A stretch of 64,000 nt of DNA, from the NCBI RefSeq assembly GCF_021462415.1, contig NZ_JAKEDS010000001.1, forward strand, positions 124,001 to 188,000. Direction: 5' to 3'. Shown piece by piece: positions 9,149 through 18,664 of the stretch (the first letter of the stretch is position 1; every line of letters starts with the position of its first letter). Below the pieces are notes generated by a model, which was given only the letters and a program-made list of their open reading frames with translations, was not told the DNA's origin and did no database searches. This DNA is from Rhodohalobacter sp. 614A (GTDB lineage: Bacteria; Bacteroidota; Rhodothermia; Balneolales; Balneolaceae). Both the position numbers and the translations under genes were made by a program.

Positions 9149-12100
9149 TTAATCACGCCCCATGTGGGTAACCTGGCCGGAAATTGGTTCACAATCCGTA
9201 CACGGACACTGATATCGATATATGTACACTCCACTTGAGAGATGAGAGCCATCCATCATAAAATCATGTTCACCTGCGGTGACTTCCTCATCAAGAATTG
9301 TAGAGACTTTTTTACCCAGAATATTGAATAGGTCCAGCCTGGCTTTTCCGGCAGCCGGAGATGTGATACGAAACGTGGCATTATTCAGAAACGGATTGGG
9401 ATAAACACTTTCCACACTGCAAGCAAACTCCTCCAGTGCAATAAAGCGTACCGTAGCGTGATCATCCACTTGCTCATCATTAAAGGTGGCTGTAACCATT
9501 GCCATACCCGGGTTTTCAGGAGCAACTATTTCTGTCCAATAGACTCCATCGTTGTTTCCCTCACGAATTTCATCATCCAAATCTCCCATTGTTGTTGAGA
9601 GGTCAAGATTTTCTTTGTTGATATCATCGGAGACTATTTCTCCATTTGAGTTGTACATTGTAACAACTATTCTCGCTGTTGAAACCCCGTCTGCGGGTAT
9701 TTCACTGGGTTCTGCTCGGATGACAATAAAATCCGGATGGGGCTCAGTTTCATCAAAAATAAATTCGACTGAAGCGGTATCATCAATATTTTGTTCTTGC
9801 AGGGTACCCGATATTGTTGCTGTTTCAACTATGGTGGAGGAAGTCAGAACAGCTTTATAAGTACCATCTCCATTATCAATCACGTTGCTCAGCGTTCCTG
9901 CATTTGTTGTGAGATTTACATCAAATCCGCCTTCCCCAACGGGTTCATCATCCCTGTTTTTTAAAGTTACCTGAATTTGAGAAGTACTCTCGCCATCGGC
10001 TGCTATCTGGGTGGGTTCTGCCGTTATTAACGTGAATGCCGCATCGGGTGGTAAAACTTCCTGGACAAAATCGACGGTTGCAGTATCATCAATATTCTCT
10101 CCTTCAGCCATGCCTGAAATTGTTGCTGTTGCAATCCGGTTTTCGGACGTAAGAATAGCGGTATACGTGCCGTCTCCTTCATCAATAATCTCACCAAGCA
10201 GTCCGGCCGTTGTGGAAAGCGTAACATTGTATCCTCCCTGGCCCACAGGCTCATCATTTTCATCCCGAAGAATTACGGTAATGGTTGATGTACTTTCACC
10301 GTTTGCTTTAATGCTTACGGGATTGGCGATAATTGTGGTAAATTCTCCATCAGGCGGCAGCACTTCTAAAACAAACTGAACCTCGGCCGTATCATTAATA
10401 TCATCCCCTTCCAGGGTTCCCCTGACAATTGCGGTTTCTTCATCGATAGATGATGTTAGCATCGCTGTAAAAGTGCCATCACCGTTATCGGTTATACCGC
10501 TTAAAGAACCGGCTGTGGTTGTCAGATCTACATTGACTCCGCCATTTGTGATACGGTTGTCATTTTCATCCCGAAGGGTGACCGTAATTGTGGATGTGCT
10601 GCTCCCGTCTGCCAGGATTTTATTCGGTTTGGCCTGAATAGTGGTAAAAGTAATGCTGGGTTGAAGTTCTGTAAATTCAACCTCGGCTGTGTCGCCAATA
10701 GTATCGCCATTTATTGTACCGCCGATTTGTGCTGTACCGGCCTCGTCGTCCGATGTTAAAATGAGCGCACAGGTTCCGTCACCATTGTCAACAATCTCAT
10801 CCAGCATGCCGGCACTTGCAGAAATATCGACAAGATCGCAGTAACCGCCTTCTGTGATCGGATCGTCATTTTCATCTCGCAGGGTGATCGTAATTGTGGA
10901 TTCAGATTCTCCATCGGCAGGAATTTCCTCAGGATCTGCTTCGATCTCTGTAAATTCCGCGCTTGGCTCCTGAAGTTCAGCCACAAAATTTACTTCTGCT
11001 GTATCTTCAATGTCATCTCCTTCCAATGAACCAGTAATCGTAGCTTTTTCTTCATTGATTGAGGAGGTGAGAATTGCCGAATAGGTTCCATCTCCATTAT
11101 CAGTTACTCCGCTCAACGAACCTGCATCTGTCGACAGATTGACCTCAAACCCACCGATTTCAACAGGTTCATCATTTTCATTGCGGAGTGTAACCGTGAT
11201 ATCAGATGTACTGGAACCATCGGCCACAATATTGTTTGGACTGGCGGTAATTCTGGTAAATTCCGCGCTCGGTGGCAATGCTGTAAAGTTGATAACTGCA
11301 GTATCTTCAATGTCTTCGCCGTCAATTTGTCCTGAAATTTCCGCCGTTCCGGGTTCCTCCCCTGATGTTAACGGCAGAGTGCAAGTTCCATCGCCGTTAT
11401 CAGAGATTTCCCCTAAAATTCCATCTGTTGTTGATACCTCCACACGTTCACAATATCCGCCATCTGTAATTGGATCATCATTCTCATCTTTGAGAAATAC
11501 TGTAACCGTGGCTTGAGACTCGCCATCGGCCGGCAATTCATTCGGGTTTACATTTATCTCTGTAAACTGCGGACTGGGTTCCAATATTTCTGCCTTAAAA
11601 TTTACCTGGGCTGTATCTTCAATATCCTCCCCTTCCAGCGAGCCACTAATTGTAGCTGTCTCCTCATTTGTTGAGGAAGTCAGAATTGCCGAATAAGTCC
11701 CGTCTTCATTGTCGGTTACACTACTGAGCGAGCCGGCGGTAGTTGATAAGGTTACAGTAAAACCTCCTTCATTGACAGGTTCATCATTTTCATTGCGAAG
11801 AGTTACGGTTATATCGGAAGTGCTTGCCCCATCCGCCATAATATTTTGTGGGCTGGCAGCAATCGTGGTGAATTCCGCGCTTGGTGGCAGAGCTGTGAAT
11901 TCAATACTTGCTGAATCTTCAATATTATCGCCGTTGTATGTTCCGGTAATTTCAGCCATTCCGGGATCATTTGCGGCGGTCAAAGGCAATGTGCAGGTAC
12001 CATCCCCATTATCTATTACATCTCCCAATGAACCACCAGTGGTAGAAATGTCAACGTTCGAACAATATCCACCGGCTGAAACCGGGTCGTCATTTTCATC

Positions 12101-14668
12101 CCGAAGGGTAACCGTAACCATTGCCTGGGATTCACCATCAGCAGGAAGTTCGTCAGGATTAACTTCTATTTGCGTAAATTGTGGATCTGGCTCCTGGATC
12201 TCTTCCTGAAATGTTACCTCGGCCGTATCATCAATCTCTTCTCCCTCCAATGATCCGCTTATAATTGCTGTTTCTTCATTGGTTGAAGAAGTAAGTATTG
12301 CGGAATAGGTTCCATCTCCATTATCTGTCACTTCACTTAATGATCCTGCAGTTGTGGATAGATTTACGGTAAACCCGCCTGAGCTGACCGGATCATCATT
12401 TGAATTTCTAAGAGTAACTGTAATATTCGATGTACTGGAACCATCGGCTAAAATTTCATTCGGGCTTGCAGTAATCGTAGTAAATGCAGCACTTGGCGGC
12501 AAAACGGTAAACTCAACTTCGGCTGTATCGTCGATTGAATCTCCATCAAGAGTTCCACTAATTTCTGCTACGCCCGGAGTTGTGGACGAGGTTAACGTGG
12601 CCGTATAAGTTCCATCACCATTGTCAATCACCTCACCTAAAGATCCCATTGTGACAGACAGATTAACCTCAAAACCACCATTTGTTACCGGATCATCATT
12701 TTCATCGCGAAGCGTAACGGTTATTTCTGATGTACTTGTGCCATCGGCAGCAATGCTACCAGGATTGGCCTGGATTATGGTAAATGACGGGCTTGGCGGA
12801 AATGTATCCTGAAAGAATTCTACTTCGGCTTCATCATCTATATAATTACCCGCTAAAAGTGCTTGCACTGTGGCAATTTCGGGTGTAGTGGAAGAGGTCA
12901 GCGGAATTGTATATTCTCCATCTCCTTCATCGGTAACCCCTCCTAAACTTCCGGCATTTGTTTCAAATTCAGGTGTGCCCGCCTCAAGTACACAAACTGA
13001 TCCGTCACTTTTTCGGATAATCGATGTTATCGCAGACATACTACTTCCATTCGCCGGGATTGAATTGGGATCAGCCGAAAGTGTTGATTCAGAAAGGCTC
13101 GGAGAGGTCATTAGATCAAAATCAAAACTTACAACAGGTCTTTGGCTCGTTCTTTCCGGTGGAGTGAGACCGGCAGTAATTCCCAAAATATTTAAAAAAT
13201 CATCACTGGCTTTGGTGAGATCATTATCTGCGCTGTCATAATTAAAATCGCCCCCAACATTTACATCGGCCAACACGACATATCGTGTATGGATGGCGAT
13301 GTTTCCATTTCCTGAATAGTAAAACGGCGTTTCAAATTCGATCCGCAATCTACCCTGGCCGCTTAGCGTAACATTGGCAAGGGCACCGTTTCCACCGACA
13401 AAAGTATATCCGTCCAGTTCTACATATCCATCAGAAAGATCGTCCTGTGAAGTCTCTTTCACATAGATCTGGAAATTTTCAAGAGCTTCAACATTAATGT
13501 CATCAGTCACAAAAAACTCTATGGAATTTAGAAATCCAGGCTGATCGATTCCCAGCTCATTTTGAAGAAAAATTGTTTCGAACTGGTACGTGCCGAGAGT
13601 GAGTGATACCAAATTATTATAGAGTGGACCATAGGACGTAGTAGAAGAACTGGTTGGTGTTCCGATTTGTATCACATCATTTTCAAGATCGGTACAGTAG
13701 AGTTGAGAAAGAGACTCTACAAAATCTACTGATGCCTGATCGCCCACATTAGATCCGTTTAAAGTAGCACTGATCGTAGCTTCTCCGGGAGAATTTGATG
13801 ATGTTAATGTAGCTGTGTACGTACCATCTCCATTGTCATTGGCGGAATTTATCGAACCCCTGCTTGTTGAAAACTGAACGTTATCGCCGCCACTATTTAC
13901 ATTTTCTCCGGTTGTGGTGCGTACCTGCAAGTTTACCAGTGTAGTTGAAGATCCGTTTGCCGGAAGCTCGTCACGCTGAACGGTTATAACAGAATTACTT
14001 GCACTTACTTGAAAATCAGATTCAAATTCCAATCGAACATTGGGACGGAGACTTGTTGTTTCCATTGCACCCCATCCGGGTATAGGTAATAGAGAGAAAT
14101 CACTCGCTTTTGTAAGATTGTCGCTCCCCGTACTTGTTGCATAAAAATTCTCTCCCAGAGTTACATCCAACAACGCCCCTCCTCTCGTATGAATGGCCAA
14201 ATTATCTCCCTGGTCTAACGGAAATCCATCATCCAGTTCAAACCGAACGATATCTCCATCATCCAAACTAAGACCTAATTGTGAAAACGATCCTTCAACT
14301 GCTGTGTAGCCGGCATCTTCCGGATTTGAAATATTTCCATCTGATAAACTGGACTGATTGGTCGTTTTTAAATAGAATTCAGTGTTATTTAATAAATCTA
14401 CGCTTAATCCACCCGTAACATAGAACTCGATTGCCGTCAGTTCTGCATCTGTTGTTAAGTCTATTTCATCACTCAAATAGAGAGTTTCAAATTGATACTC
14501 ACCGGAAAGGCTCACTGAAATCAATCCGGTATAAGAAGGACCCGCGACGGTTGTCTCATTGTCATTACCAATATTAACTATTTCCTGTCGTGTTTGAGAT
14601 ACAGCGTTTTCGGAAATAATGAATATCAAAAGGAGGCCAAAAATGAATGTGGTATTTTTTCTCATCAT
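9149..14668 (-). CDS. Giant T9SS-exported adhesin with 13 Ig-like (Big-1/invasin-type) domains
   Basis: This 1839-residue surface protein has a signal peptide (1-25), a beta-rich module (about 30-217), Ig-like domain 1 (218-320), a second copy of the module (about 330-518), Ig-like domain 2, then domains 3-13 in an uninterrupted array (625-1744), and a T9SS type A sorting domain (about 1750-1839; SVYPNPF, LFNILGKKV, SSGVYIYRYQ). Each Ig domain is about 102 residues with P-ADG-S opening, VTLRDENDDPV and DNGDGTY. Domains 5, 7 and 9 carry an extra cysteine pair (GGYC and DGTC) that alternates with cysteine-free domains. The tail ends in an unusual CPCTDC insert. Function is probably adhesion or a stalk; the binding partner is unknown. 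The PorV-like gene lies just downstream. Confidence 0.85.
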   Translation of the reverse strand: MMRKNTTFIFGLLLIFIISENAVSQTRQEIVNIGNDNETTVAGPSYTGLISVSLSGEYQFETLYLSDEIDLTTDAELTAIEFYVTGGLSVDLLNNTEFYLKTTNQSSLSDGNISNPEDAGYTAVEGSFSQLGLSLDDGDIVRFELDDGFPLDQGDNLAIHTRGGALLDVTLGENFYATSTGSDNLTKASDFSLLPIPGWGAMETTSLRPNVRLEFESDFQVSASNSVITVQRDELPANGSSTTLVNLQVRTTTGENVNSGGDNVQFSTSRGSINSANDNGDGTYTATLTSSNSPGEATISATLNGSNVGDQASVDFVESLSQLYCTDLENDVIQIGTPTSSSTTSYGPLYNNLVSLTLGTYQFETIFLQNELGIDQPGFLNSIEFFVTDDINVEALENFQIYVKETSQDDLSDGYVELDGYTFVGGNGALANVTLSGQGRLRIEFETPFYYSGNGNIAIHTRYVVLADVNVGGDFNYDSADNDLTKASDDFLNILGITAGLTPPERTSQRPVVSFDFDLMTSPSLSESTLSADPNSIPANGSSMSAITSIIRKSDGSVCVLEAGTPEFETNAGSLGGVTDEGDGEYTIPLTSSTTPEIATVQALLAGNYIDDEAEVEFFQDTFPPSPSFTIIQANPGSIAADGTSTSEITVTLRDENDDPVTNGGFEVNLSVTMGSLGEVIDNGDGTYTATLTSSTTPGVAEISGTLDGDSIDDTAEVEFTVLPPSAAFTTITASPNEILADGSSTSNITVTLRNSNDDPVSSGGFTVNLSTTAGSLSEVTDNGDGTYSAILTSSTNEETAIISGSLEGEEIDDTAEVTFQEEIQEPDPQFTQIEVNPDELPADGESQAMVTVTLRDENDDPVSAGGYCSNVDISTTGGSLGDVIDNGDGTCTLPLTAANDPGMAEITGTYNGDNIEDSASIEFTALPPSAEFTTIAASPQNIMADGASTSDITVTLRNENDEPVNEGGFTVTLSTTAGSLSSVTDNEDGTYSAILTSSTNEETATISGSLEGEDIEDTAQVNFKAEILEPSPQFTEINVNPNELPADGESQATVTVFLKDENDDPITDGGYCERVEVSTTDGILGEISDNGDGTCTLPLTSGEEPGTAEISGQIDGEDIEDTAVINFTALPPSAEFTRITASPNNIVADGSSTSDITVTLRNENDEPVEIGGFEVNLSTDAGSLSGVTDNGDGTYSAILTSSINEEKATITGSLEGDDIEDTAEVNFVAELQEPSAEFTEIEADPEEIPADGESESTITITLRDENDDPITEGGYCDLVDISASAGMLDEIVDNGDGTCALILTSDDEAGTAQIGGTINGDTIGDTAEVEFTELQPSITFTTIQAKPNKILADGSSTSTITVTLRDENDNRITNGGVNVDLTTTAGSLSGITDNGDGTFTAMLTSSIDEETAIVRGTLEGDDINDTAEVQFVLEVLPPDGEFTTIIANPVSIKANGESTSTITVILRDENDEPVGQGGYNVTLSTTAGLLGEIIDEGDGTYTAILTSENRIATATISGMAEGENIDDTATVDFVQEVLPPDAAFTLITAEPTQIAADGESTSQIQVTLKNRDDEPVGEGGFDVNLTTNAGTLSNVIDNGDGTYKAVLTSSTIVETATISGTLQEQNIDDTASVEFIFDETEPHPDFIVIRAEPSEIPADGVSTARIVVTMYNSNGEIVSDDINKENLDLSTTMGDLDDEIREGNNDGVYWTEIVAPENPGMAMVTATFNDEQVDDHATVRFIALEEFACSVESVYPNPFLNNATFRITSPAAGKARLDLFNILGKKVSTILDEEVTAGEHDFMMDGSHLSSGVYIYRYQCPCTDCEPISGQVTHMGRD
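10661..12496 (-). repeat. Three tandem 612-bp two-domain super-repeats inside the adhesin
   Basis: Residues 725-927, 928-1132 and 1133-1336 are three copies of a two-domain unit of about 204 residues. The first domain of each has GGF and DGTYSAILTSS; the second has GGYC and DGTC. The copies are clearly similar to each other over both halves, which points to duplication of domain pairs rather than of single domains. Confidence 0.8.
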
Positions 14669-15025
14669 CTTCTCTTTTTATTTAGCGGAATAAGCCTAAG
14701 TGGAATGGCTTATTTTTAATAAAATTCATTTTTAAATAAAAAACAACTATATTTGGGTAAAATTGGTATATAACCAACTAATTACCCGTAAATGAATGTG
14801 TAGAGAGGGGTTGACGAGTAACCTTTGGGTGATAAAAATCAGCAGAAATGATCTTTATGGGATAATTCTCTATATTAATTTTAATGCTTTATTGATTCTT
14901 AAATAGAGAATTTCATTTATTAAATAAGTACGCTTTACATTATTTTCCTTTTTGCTTTTAATTGGACCTTCGCAAACAATCAAAAATGAATGCCGGCAAA
15001 TAAAAATGCATCGGCATAGTTATAT
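14669..15025. promoter_or_regulatory. Divergent intergenic region with a long-spaced inverted repeat
   Basis: This 357-base AT-rich gap separates the adhesin from the divergent XRE-type regulator. AATTCTCTAT (14864-14873) is an exact inverted copy of ATAGAGAATT (14903-14912), 29 bases apart. It could be an operator for the neighbouring regulator or a cruciform; no gene was recognised in the gap. Confidence 0.4.
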
Positions 15026-15472
15026 ATGGGTAGTCTAAATTCCAGACTCCGCGAAATGCGGAAATATTTAAGGGTGAGCCAATCTGAATTTGGTGAGACT
15101 GGAGGTGTCAGTCAATCAACACAGAACAGGTATGAACAAACGGACGCTGACATTCCCATTTCTTATCTCGATAAAATTTTTAAAGAATATGGATCCGATT
15201 TTAATGAAAATTGGTTTTACTTCGGAAAGGGTGAAATGCTGGCCGCTTCCAAAAGTCTAACTAATGAAAGTAAAACTCCTTCTCTTCCAAATTTTGCAAA
15301 TCTTACTCCTCAGGAAGCTCAGATACTCTCTGAAGTAACACAGTTTTCAGATTTTTTAAAAAATCGACCCTTACGCCCCGAAGTGAAGCGACGTCTGCTC
15401 GAGTTATTAATAGAGAGCATCGATGAAGCATTAGACGAGCTTCATGATGAGACTGTCTCGAAAAAACCTTAG
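15026..15472 (+). CDS. XRE-family helix-turn-helix protein
   Basis: The 148-residue protein begins with a Cro/C1-type helix-turn-helix: LNSRLREMRKYLRVSQSEFG, then a recognition helix around VSQSTQNRYEQ (residues 3-40). The middle contains YGSDFNENWFYFGKGEML, seen in small phage-repressor-like regulators, and the C-terminus is a charged helical segment (PEVKRRLLELLIESIDEALD). There is no peptidase or known ligand domain. It faces away from the giant adhesin across a 357-bp gap with an inverted repeat, so regulation of the adhesin is possible but unproven. Confidence 0.75.
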   Translation: MGSLNSRLREMRKYLRVSQSEFGETGGVSQSTQNRYEQTDADIPISYLDKIFKEYGSDFNENWFYFGKGEMLAASKSLTNESKTPSLPNFANLTPQEAQILSEVTQFSDFLKNRPLRPEVKRRLLELLIESIDEALDELHDETVSKKP

Positions 15473-15521
15473 GTTCCGTAGCTTTGTCACCCATATACAA
15501 TTAATTAATTGTTTAGCAAGA

Positions 15522-15557
15522 ATTTCAAGCTCCAACTTGACTCCCACTGCTTGAAAT
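15522..15557. terminator. Stem-loop after the XRE gene
   Basis: ATTTCAAGC (15522-15530) pairs with GCTTGAAAT (15549-15557) around an 18-nt loop, 50 bp after the regulator's stop. There is no immediate T run, so it may be a weak terminator or only a structured 3' end. Confidence 0.35.
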
Positions 15558-15715
15558 AAATAGCTGTTTTATTCTCGTACCGTAGTTGCTAAGAAAGTGT
15601 AAAAAATATTAAAAAAAAATAATTTTTTAGATTTAACGGGAATTCTACTCTCTATCGTTCCTTTCATAATATTTTTTTGAATGGATTCACCACTGACCAT
15701 CTGGCTTCACTTTTA

Positions 15716-16762
15716 TCAAAAAAGCCGAAGCTGATCTGTTTGAGGACGTCTGAAATGTTTGGCCTCGAGGGGAGAGATATCGTGATTTAGCCCTAAACGT
15801 TTCGTGTGTATTTGAAGGAGTTGTTTGATTTGCTCGGCATAAGGACCTTCAACCTGAAACCTCTCTCCAAATTCGTAGCGATTCAACTTTCCATCTTTCA
15901 TATCCTTAATTCGGTTCACAACTTTCTTTTTCCGATCCGGATAATGATCCTCAAGCCATTTCACAAAAAGATCCTTGACGGCGAAAGGCAGTCTCAAAGG
16001 GACAATTGCAACAGATTCTGCACCAGCTTCTGCTGATGCTTCCATAATAGGAACCAGTTCGTCATCCGTTAATCCGGGAATTAGCGGTGCGATATTCACA
16101 TGAACCGGAATACCTGCTTCGGATAATTCTCTCACTGCTTTTAATCTCCGGTTTGGCCGCGAGGTTCGCGGTTCCATGGTGTCGGTTATGGTTTTATCCA
16201 ATGAAGTAATCGATACAACAACTTTCACCGCGTTCTTTTCTGCCAGTTTCGAAAGCAAATCAATGTCTCTTGTCACCTGGTAATTTTTGGTGATTATGAC
16301 CAACGGGTGATTACATTCTGCCAAAACTTCAATGCAACCTCTTGTAATCCGAAGTTTCTTTTCAATGGGTTGATAGGGATCGGTCACCCCGCTCATGACC
16401 AATGTTTGCGGTTTCCAGTTTTTCTTTGCCAGTTTTTCGCGAAGGAGCTTTGCTGCATTGTATTTCACCACGATTTTGGATTCAAAATCCAGCCCCGGAC
16501 TCATTCCCAGATATTCATGCGTTGGACGCGCATAGCAATAAACACACCCATGTTCGCAGCCACGATATGGGTTCAGACTGACATTAAAAGAGATATCCGG
16601 ACTTTTATTCGTGGAGATAATTTCAGAGGTATGATCGGTCAGAAGTTGAGTATCCGGGCGTTCGAGTTCTCCGGTTTCCTCATCTACATCATACTCTAAA
16701 TGAGTATCTAAAAATCGATTTTTGGGGTTATGAGCACTCCCCCTTCCTTTGATGGGTTCCAT
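15716..16762 (-). CDS. PA0069-family radical SAM protein
   Basis: This 348-residue protein has the radical SAM cluster motif CEHGCVYC (CxxxCxxC) preceded by SLNPYRG, followed by ARPTHEYLGMSPGLDFE, the pattern of the PA0069/spore-photoproduct-lyase-like group. LVMSGVTDPYQPIEKKLRIT and NVNIAPLIPGL-type segments (here VHVNIAPLIPGL) continue the SAM barrel. The family is widespread and its substrate is unsettled; a DNA-repair-like role has been suggested from its similarity to spore photoproduct lyase. It stands alone, with AT-rich gaps on both sides. Confidence 0.85.
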   Translation of the reverse strand: MEPIKGRGSAHNPKNRFLDTHLEYDVDEETGELERPDTQLLTDHTSEIISTNKSPDISFNVSLNPYRGCEHGCVYCYARPTHEYLGMSPGLDFESKIVVKYNAAKLLREKLAKKNWKPQTLVMSGVTDPYQPIEKKLRITRGCIEVLAECNHPLVIITKNYQVTRDIDLLSKLAEKNAVKVVVSITSLDKTITDTMEPRTSRPNRRLKAVRELSEAGIPVHVNIAPLIPGLTDDELVPIMEASAEAGAESVAIVPLRLPFAVKDLFVKWLEDHYPDRKKKVVNRIKDMKDGKLNRYEFGERFQVEGPYAEQIKQLLQIHTKRLGLNHDISPLEAKHFRRPQTDQLRLF

Positions 16763-16821
16763 ACTTGCATATATTTTTATATGTGCAATTTATGTGTAAA
16801 AATATCGGGAGTCAAACCCTT

Positions 16822-18009
16822 TCAAATAATTTTTTGAACAGCTTTCAAAATGATTTGAAATGATTCTTCAAGAAGATCTTTGTCAATAATCAGAGGTGGA
16901 GCAATTCGAATAAGTGTGCTTGAATGCAGCGTCCAGCCAAGAATCAACCCTTTATCAAAACAATCTTCTACTACTTTTTGGGTGAGATTAGTACTCTCGA
17001 GTTGAAGACCCAACATCGCTCCACGTCCCCGTACTTCCACAATTCCAGTGCCTTTCAGTATTTTCCGGGCTGTCTGCTCAATTGTTGAGGCTTTTTGAGG
17101 GAAATCATCGCTTAGCAACGTTTGAAGATTAGCATAAGCTGCTGCGCAACTCACCGGGTGTCCGCCAAAAGTGGTGACATGATTCAGGGGCGGATCTTTT
17201 TTGAAAACCTCAAAAATCTTTGATGAGGAGACAAAAGCGCCCATCGGCATCCCACCGGCCATTGCTTTTGCCAGGCACAGAATGTCAGGAACAACATCAT
17301 AATATTGAAAAGCGAATAGGCTTCCCGTTCGAAAAAAACCGGTTTGAATTTCGTCAAAAATGAGGAGCGATCCGGTTTCATCGCATCGTTTTCTAACCTT
17401 CTTCAGCCATTCTTTTTGGGCCGGAATGATTCCTCCCTCACCCTGTATGGGTTCTAAAATTACAGCTGCCGTTGTATCATCAATTCTTTCCAGTTTGTCA
17501 TCAGAGTTGAAATCAAGAAAATGAACATTGGGCAGGAGTGGCTGATATGGATCACGATACACATTTCTTCCGGTTACACTCAGCGAGCCGTGTGTATCTC
17601 CATGATAGCTGTTATGAAAAGCAACGAATTTATTTCGTCCGGTGAATTTTTTTGCCAATTTCAAAGCGCCTTCAACCGACTCTGTACCACTGTTCACAAA
17701 ATACACGCGATCCAATGTGGCCGGGAGCTGATCGCAAAGAAGCTGAGCGAATTTACTTTGTGGAGACTGAATGAATTCTCCATAAACCATCACATGCAAA
17801 TGCCTGTCCAACTGGGCCTGAATGGCTTTTATTACATTGGGATGACGATGACCAAGACTGCTGACAGAGATTCCCGAAATCAGGTCTACATATTTGTTGC
17901 CATTGGTTGTATAGATGAAAGGCCCTTCTGCCCGATCAATTTCGAGGCCCATCGGTTCATCACTGGTTTGGGCAATATGATTGTAAAACGATTGGCTCGA
18001 TTCAGACAT
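16822..18009 (-). CDS. Class III PLP-dependent aminotransferase
   Basis: The ORF can be opened at a TTG at 18018, but the ATG at 18009 (MSESSQSF) is the better start. The 395-residue protein has the class III fold: VNSGTESVEGALKLA near the cofactor phosphate site, IFDEIQTGFFRTGSLFA with the PLP-ring aspartate, and CLAKAMAGGMPMGA with the catalytic lysine. Related enzymes transfer amino groups from ornithine, acetylornithine, GABA or similar omega-amino donors. The substrate cannot be fixed from sequence, and no arginine-biosynthesis gene is adjacent. It is the last gene of a three-gene run with a thioredoxin-like protein and a UbiA-type prenyltransferase. Confidence 0.82.
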   Translation of the reverse strand: MSESSQSFYNHIAQTSDEPMGLEIDRAEGPFIYTTNGNKYVDLISGISVSSLGHRHPNVIKAIQAQLDRHLHVMVYGEFIQSPQSKFAQLLCDQLPATLDRVYFVNSGTESVEGALKLAKKFTGRNKFVAFHNSYHGDTHGSLSVTGRNVYRDPYQPLLPNVHFLDFNSDDKLERIDDTTAAVILEPIQGEGGIIPAQKEWLKKVRKRCDETGSLLIFDEIQTGFFRTGSLFAFQYYDVVPDILCLAKAMAGGMPMGAFVSSSKIFEVFKKDPPLNHVTTFGGHPVSCAAAYANLQTLLSDDFPQKASTIEQTARKILKGTGIVEVRGRGAMLGLQLESTNLTQKVVEDCFDKGLILGWTLHSSTLIRIAPPLIIDKDLLEESFQIILKAVQKII

Positions 18010-18018
18010 CCCTTTCAA

Positions 18019-18648
18019 TTAGTGTTGGTCGGACCATTTTTCAATAAGCGAAACAAACTCCTTCTGAACAGCGATAGTTTTGTCATCCGCGTACCACTTA
18101 TGAAGATGTTCAGCTCTTTCCCGTGATGAATATTCTTCATTATCCCGCAAACTCATAAAAAGTTGTTGAGCCGTTTCAGGACGGGGTCCCCAATCTCCCA
18201 AAACCTCAAGAGTTTGTGAATCCAGACAGATGAGTTTTGGAATGGATCTCGCCCTGCCGTTTGTAAGAAATTGATCTATAATCTCAAGATTTTCATCTCT
18301 CAAAATGTAGCGAGTCTGAATCATTCTGGTCTGATCGGCCATTTTTTGAATGACGGGTATTGTTTGAGCTGCATCGCCACACCAGCCTTCGGTTAAAATC
18401 AACCAGATCATTGGCCTATTTATATTCTGCAATTTTTCGGCGAGTTCTTCCACGAGTTCTGTCTGCCTGTCCAGCCTCTTCATTCTGTGCACATTCATTT
18501 TCGTGTAGTGCAGCATTTTTTCAGAATGATTTTCGCCGGTAGTTCTGTTTTTTTTTAGAAGATCATCGATAAACTGTCGGTACTCCTCATAATTGTAGGC
18601 ATTTTCAATAATGCCTCTTGTGATAATAGCTGTTTTTACGCCTGTCAT
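18019..18648 (-). CDS. Thioredoxin-like protein with a WCGD single-cysteine site
   Basis: This 209-residue protein has a thioredoxin-fold core, WLILTEGWCGDAAQTIPVIQ, in which the usual CxxC is reduced to C-G-D-A, leaving one cysteine. RSIPKLICLD follows as the cis-proline strand. Such proteins occur widely in Bacteroidota under the name thioredoxin family protein; a thiol-transfer role with a resolving partner is possible but not shown. Its stop overlaps the upstream side of the aminotransferase start, and it lies 16 bp after the UbiA gene, so the three are probably one transcript. Confidence 0.75.
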   Translation of the reverse strand: MTGVKTAIITRGIIENAYNYEEYRQFIDDLLKKNRTTGENHSEKMLHYTKMNVHRMKRLDRQTELVEELAEKLQNINRPMIWLILTEGWCGDAAQTIPVIQKMADQTRMIQTRYILRDENLEIIDQFLTNGRARSIPKLICLDSQTLEVLGDWGPRPETAQQLFMSLRDNEEYSSRERAEHLHKWYADDKTIAVQKEFVSLIEKWSDQH

Positions 18649-18664
18649 TTTTTAACTAATTACT

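Noticed and set aside
9552-13241. Several open frames of 100-166 residues on the + strand opposite the adhesin
   Set aside because: They are mirror-frame artefacts of the Ser/Thr/Gly/Asp-rich repeats and recur with the repeat period, so they are not genes.
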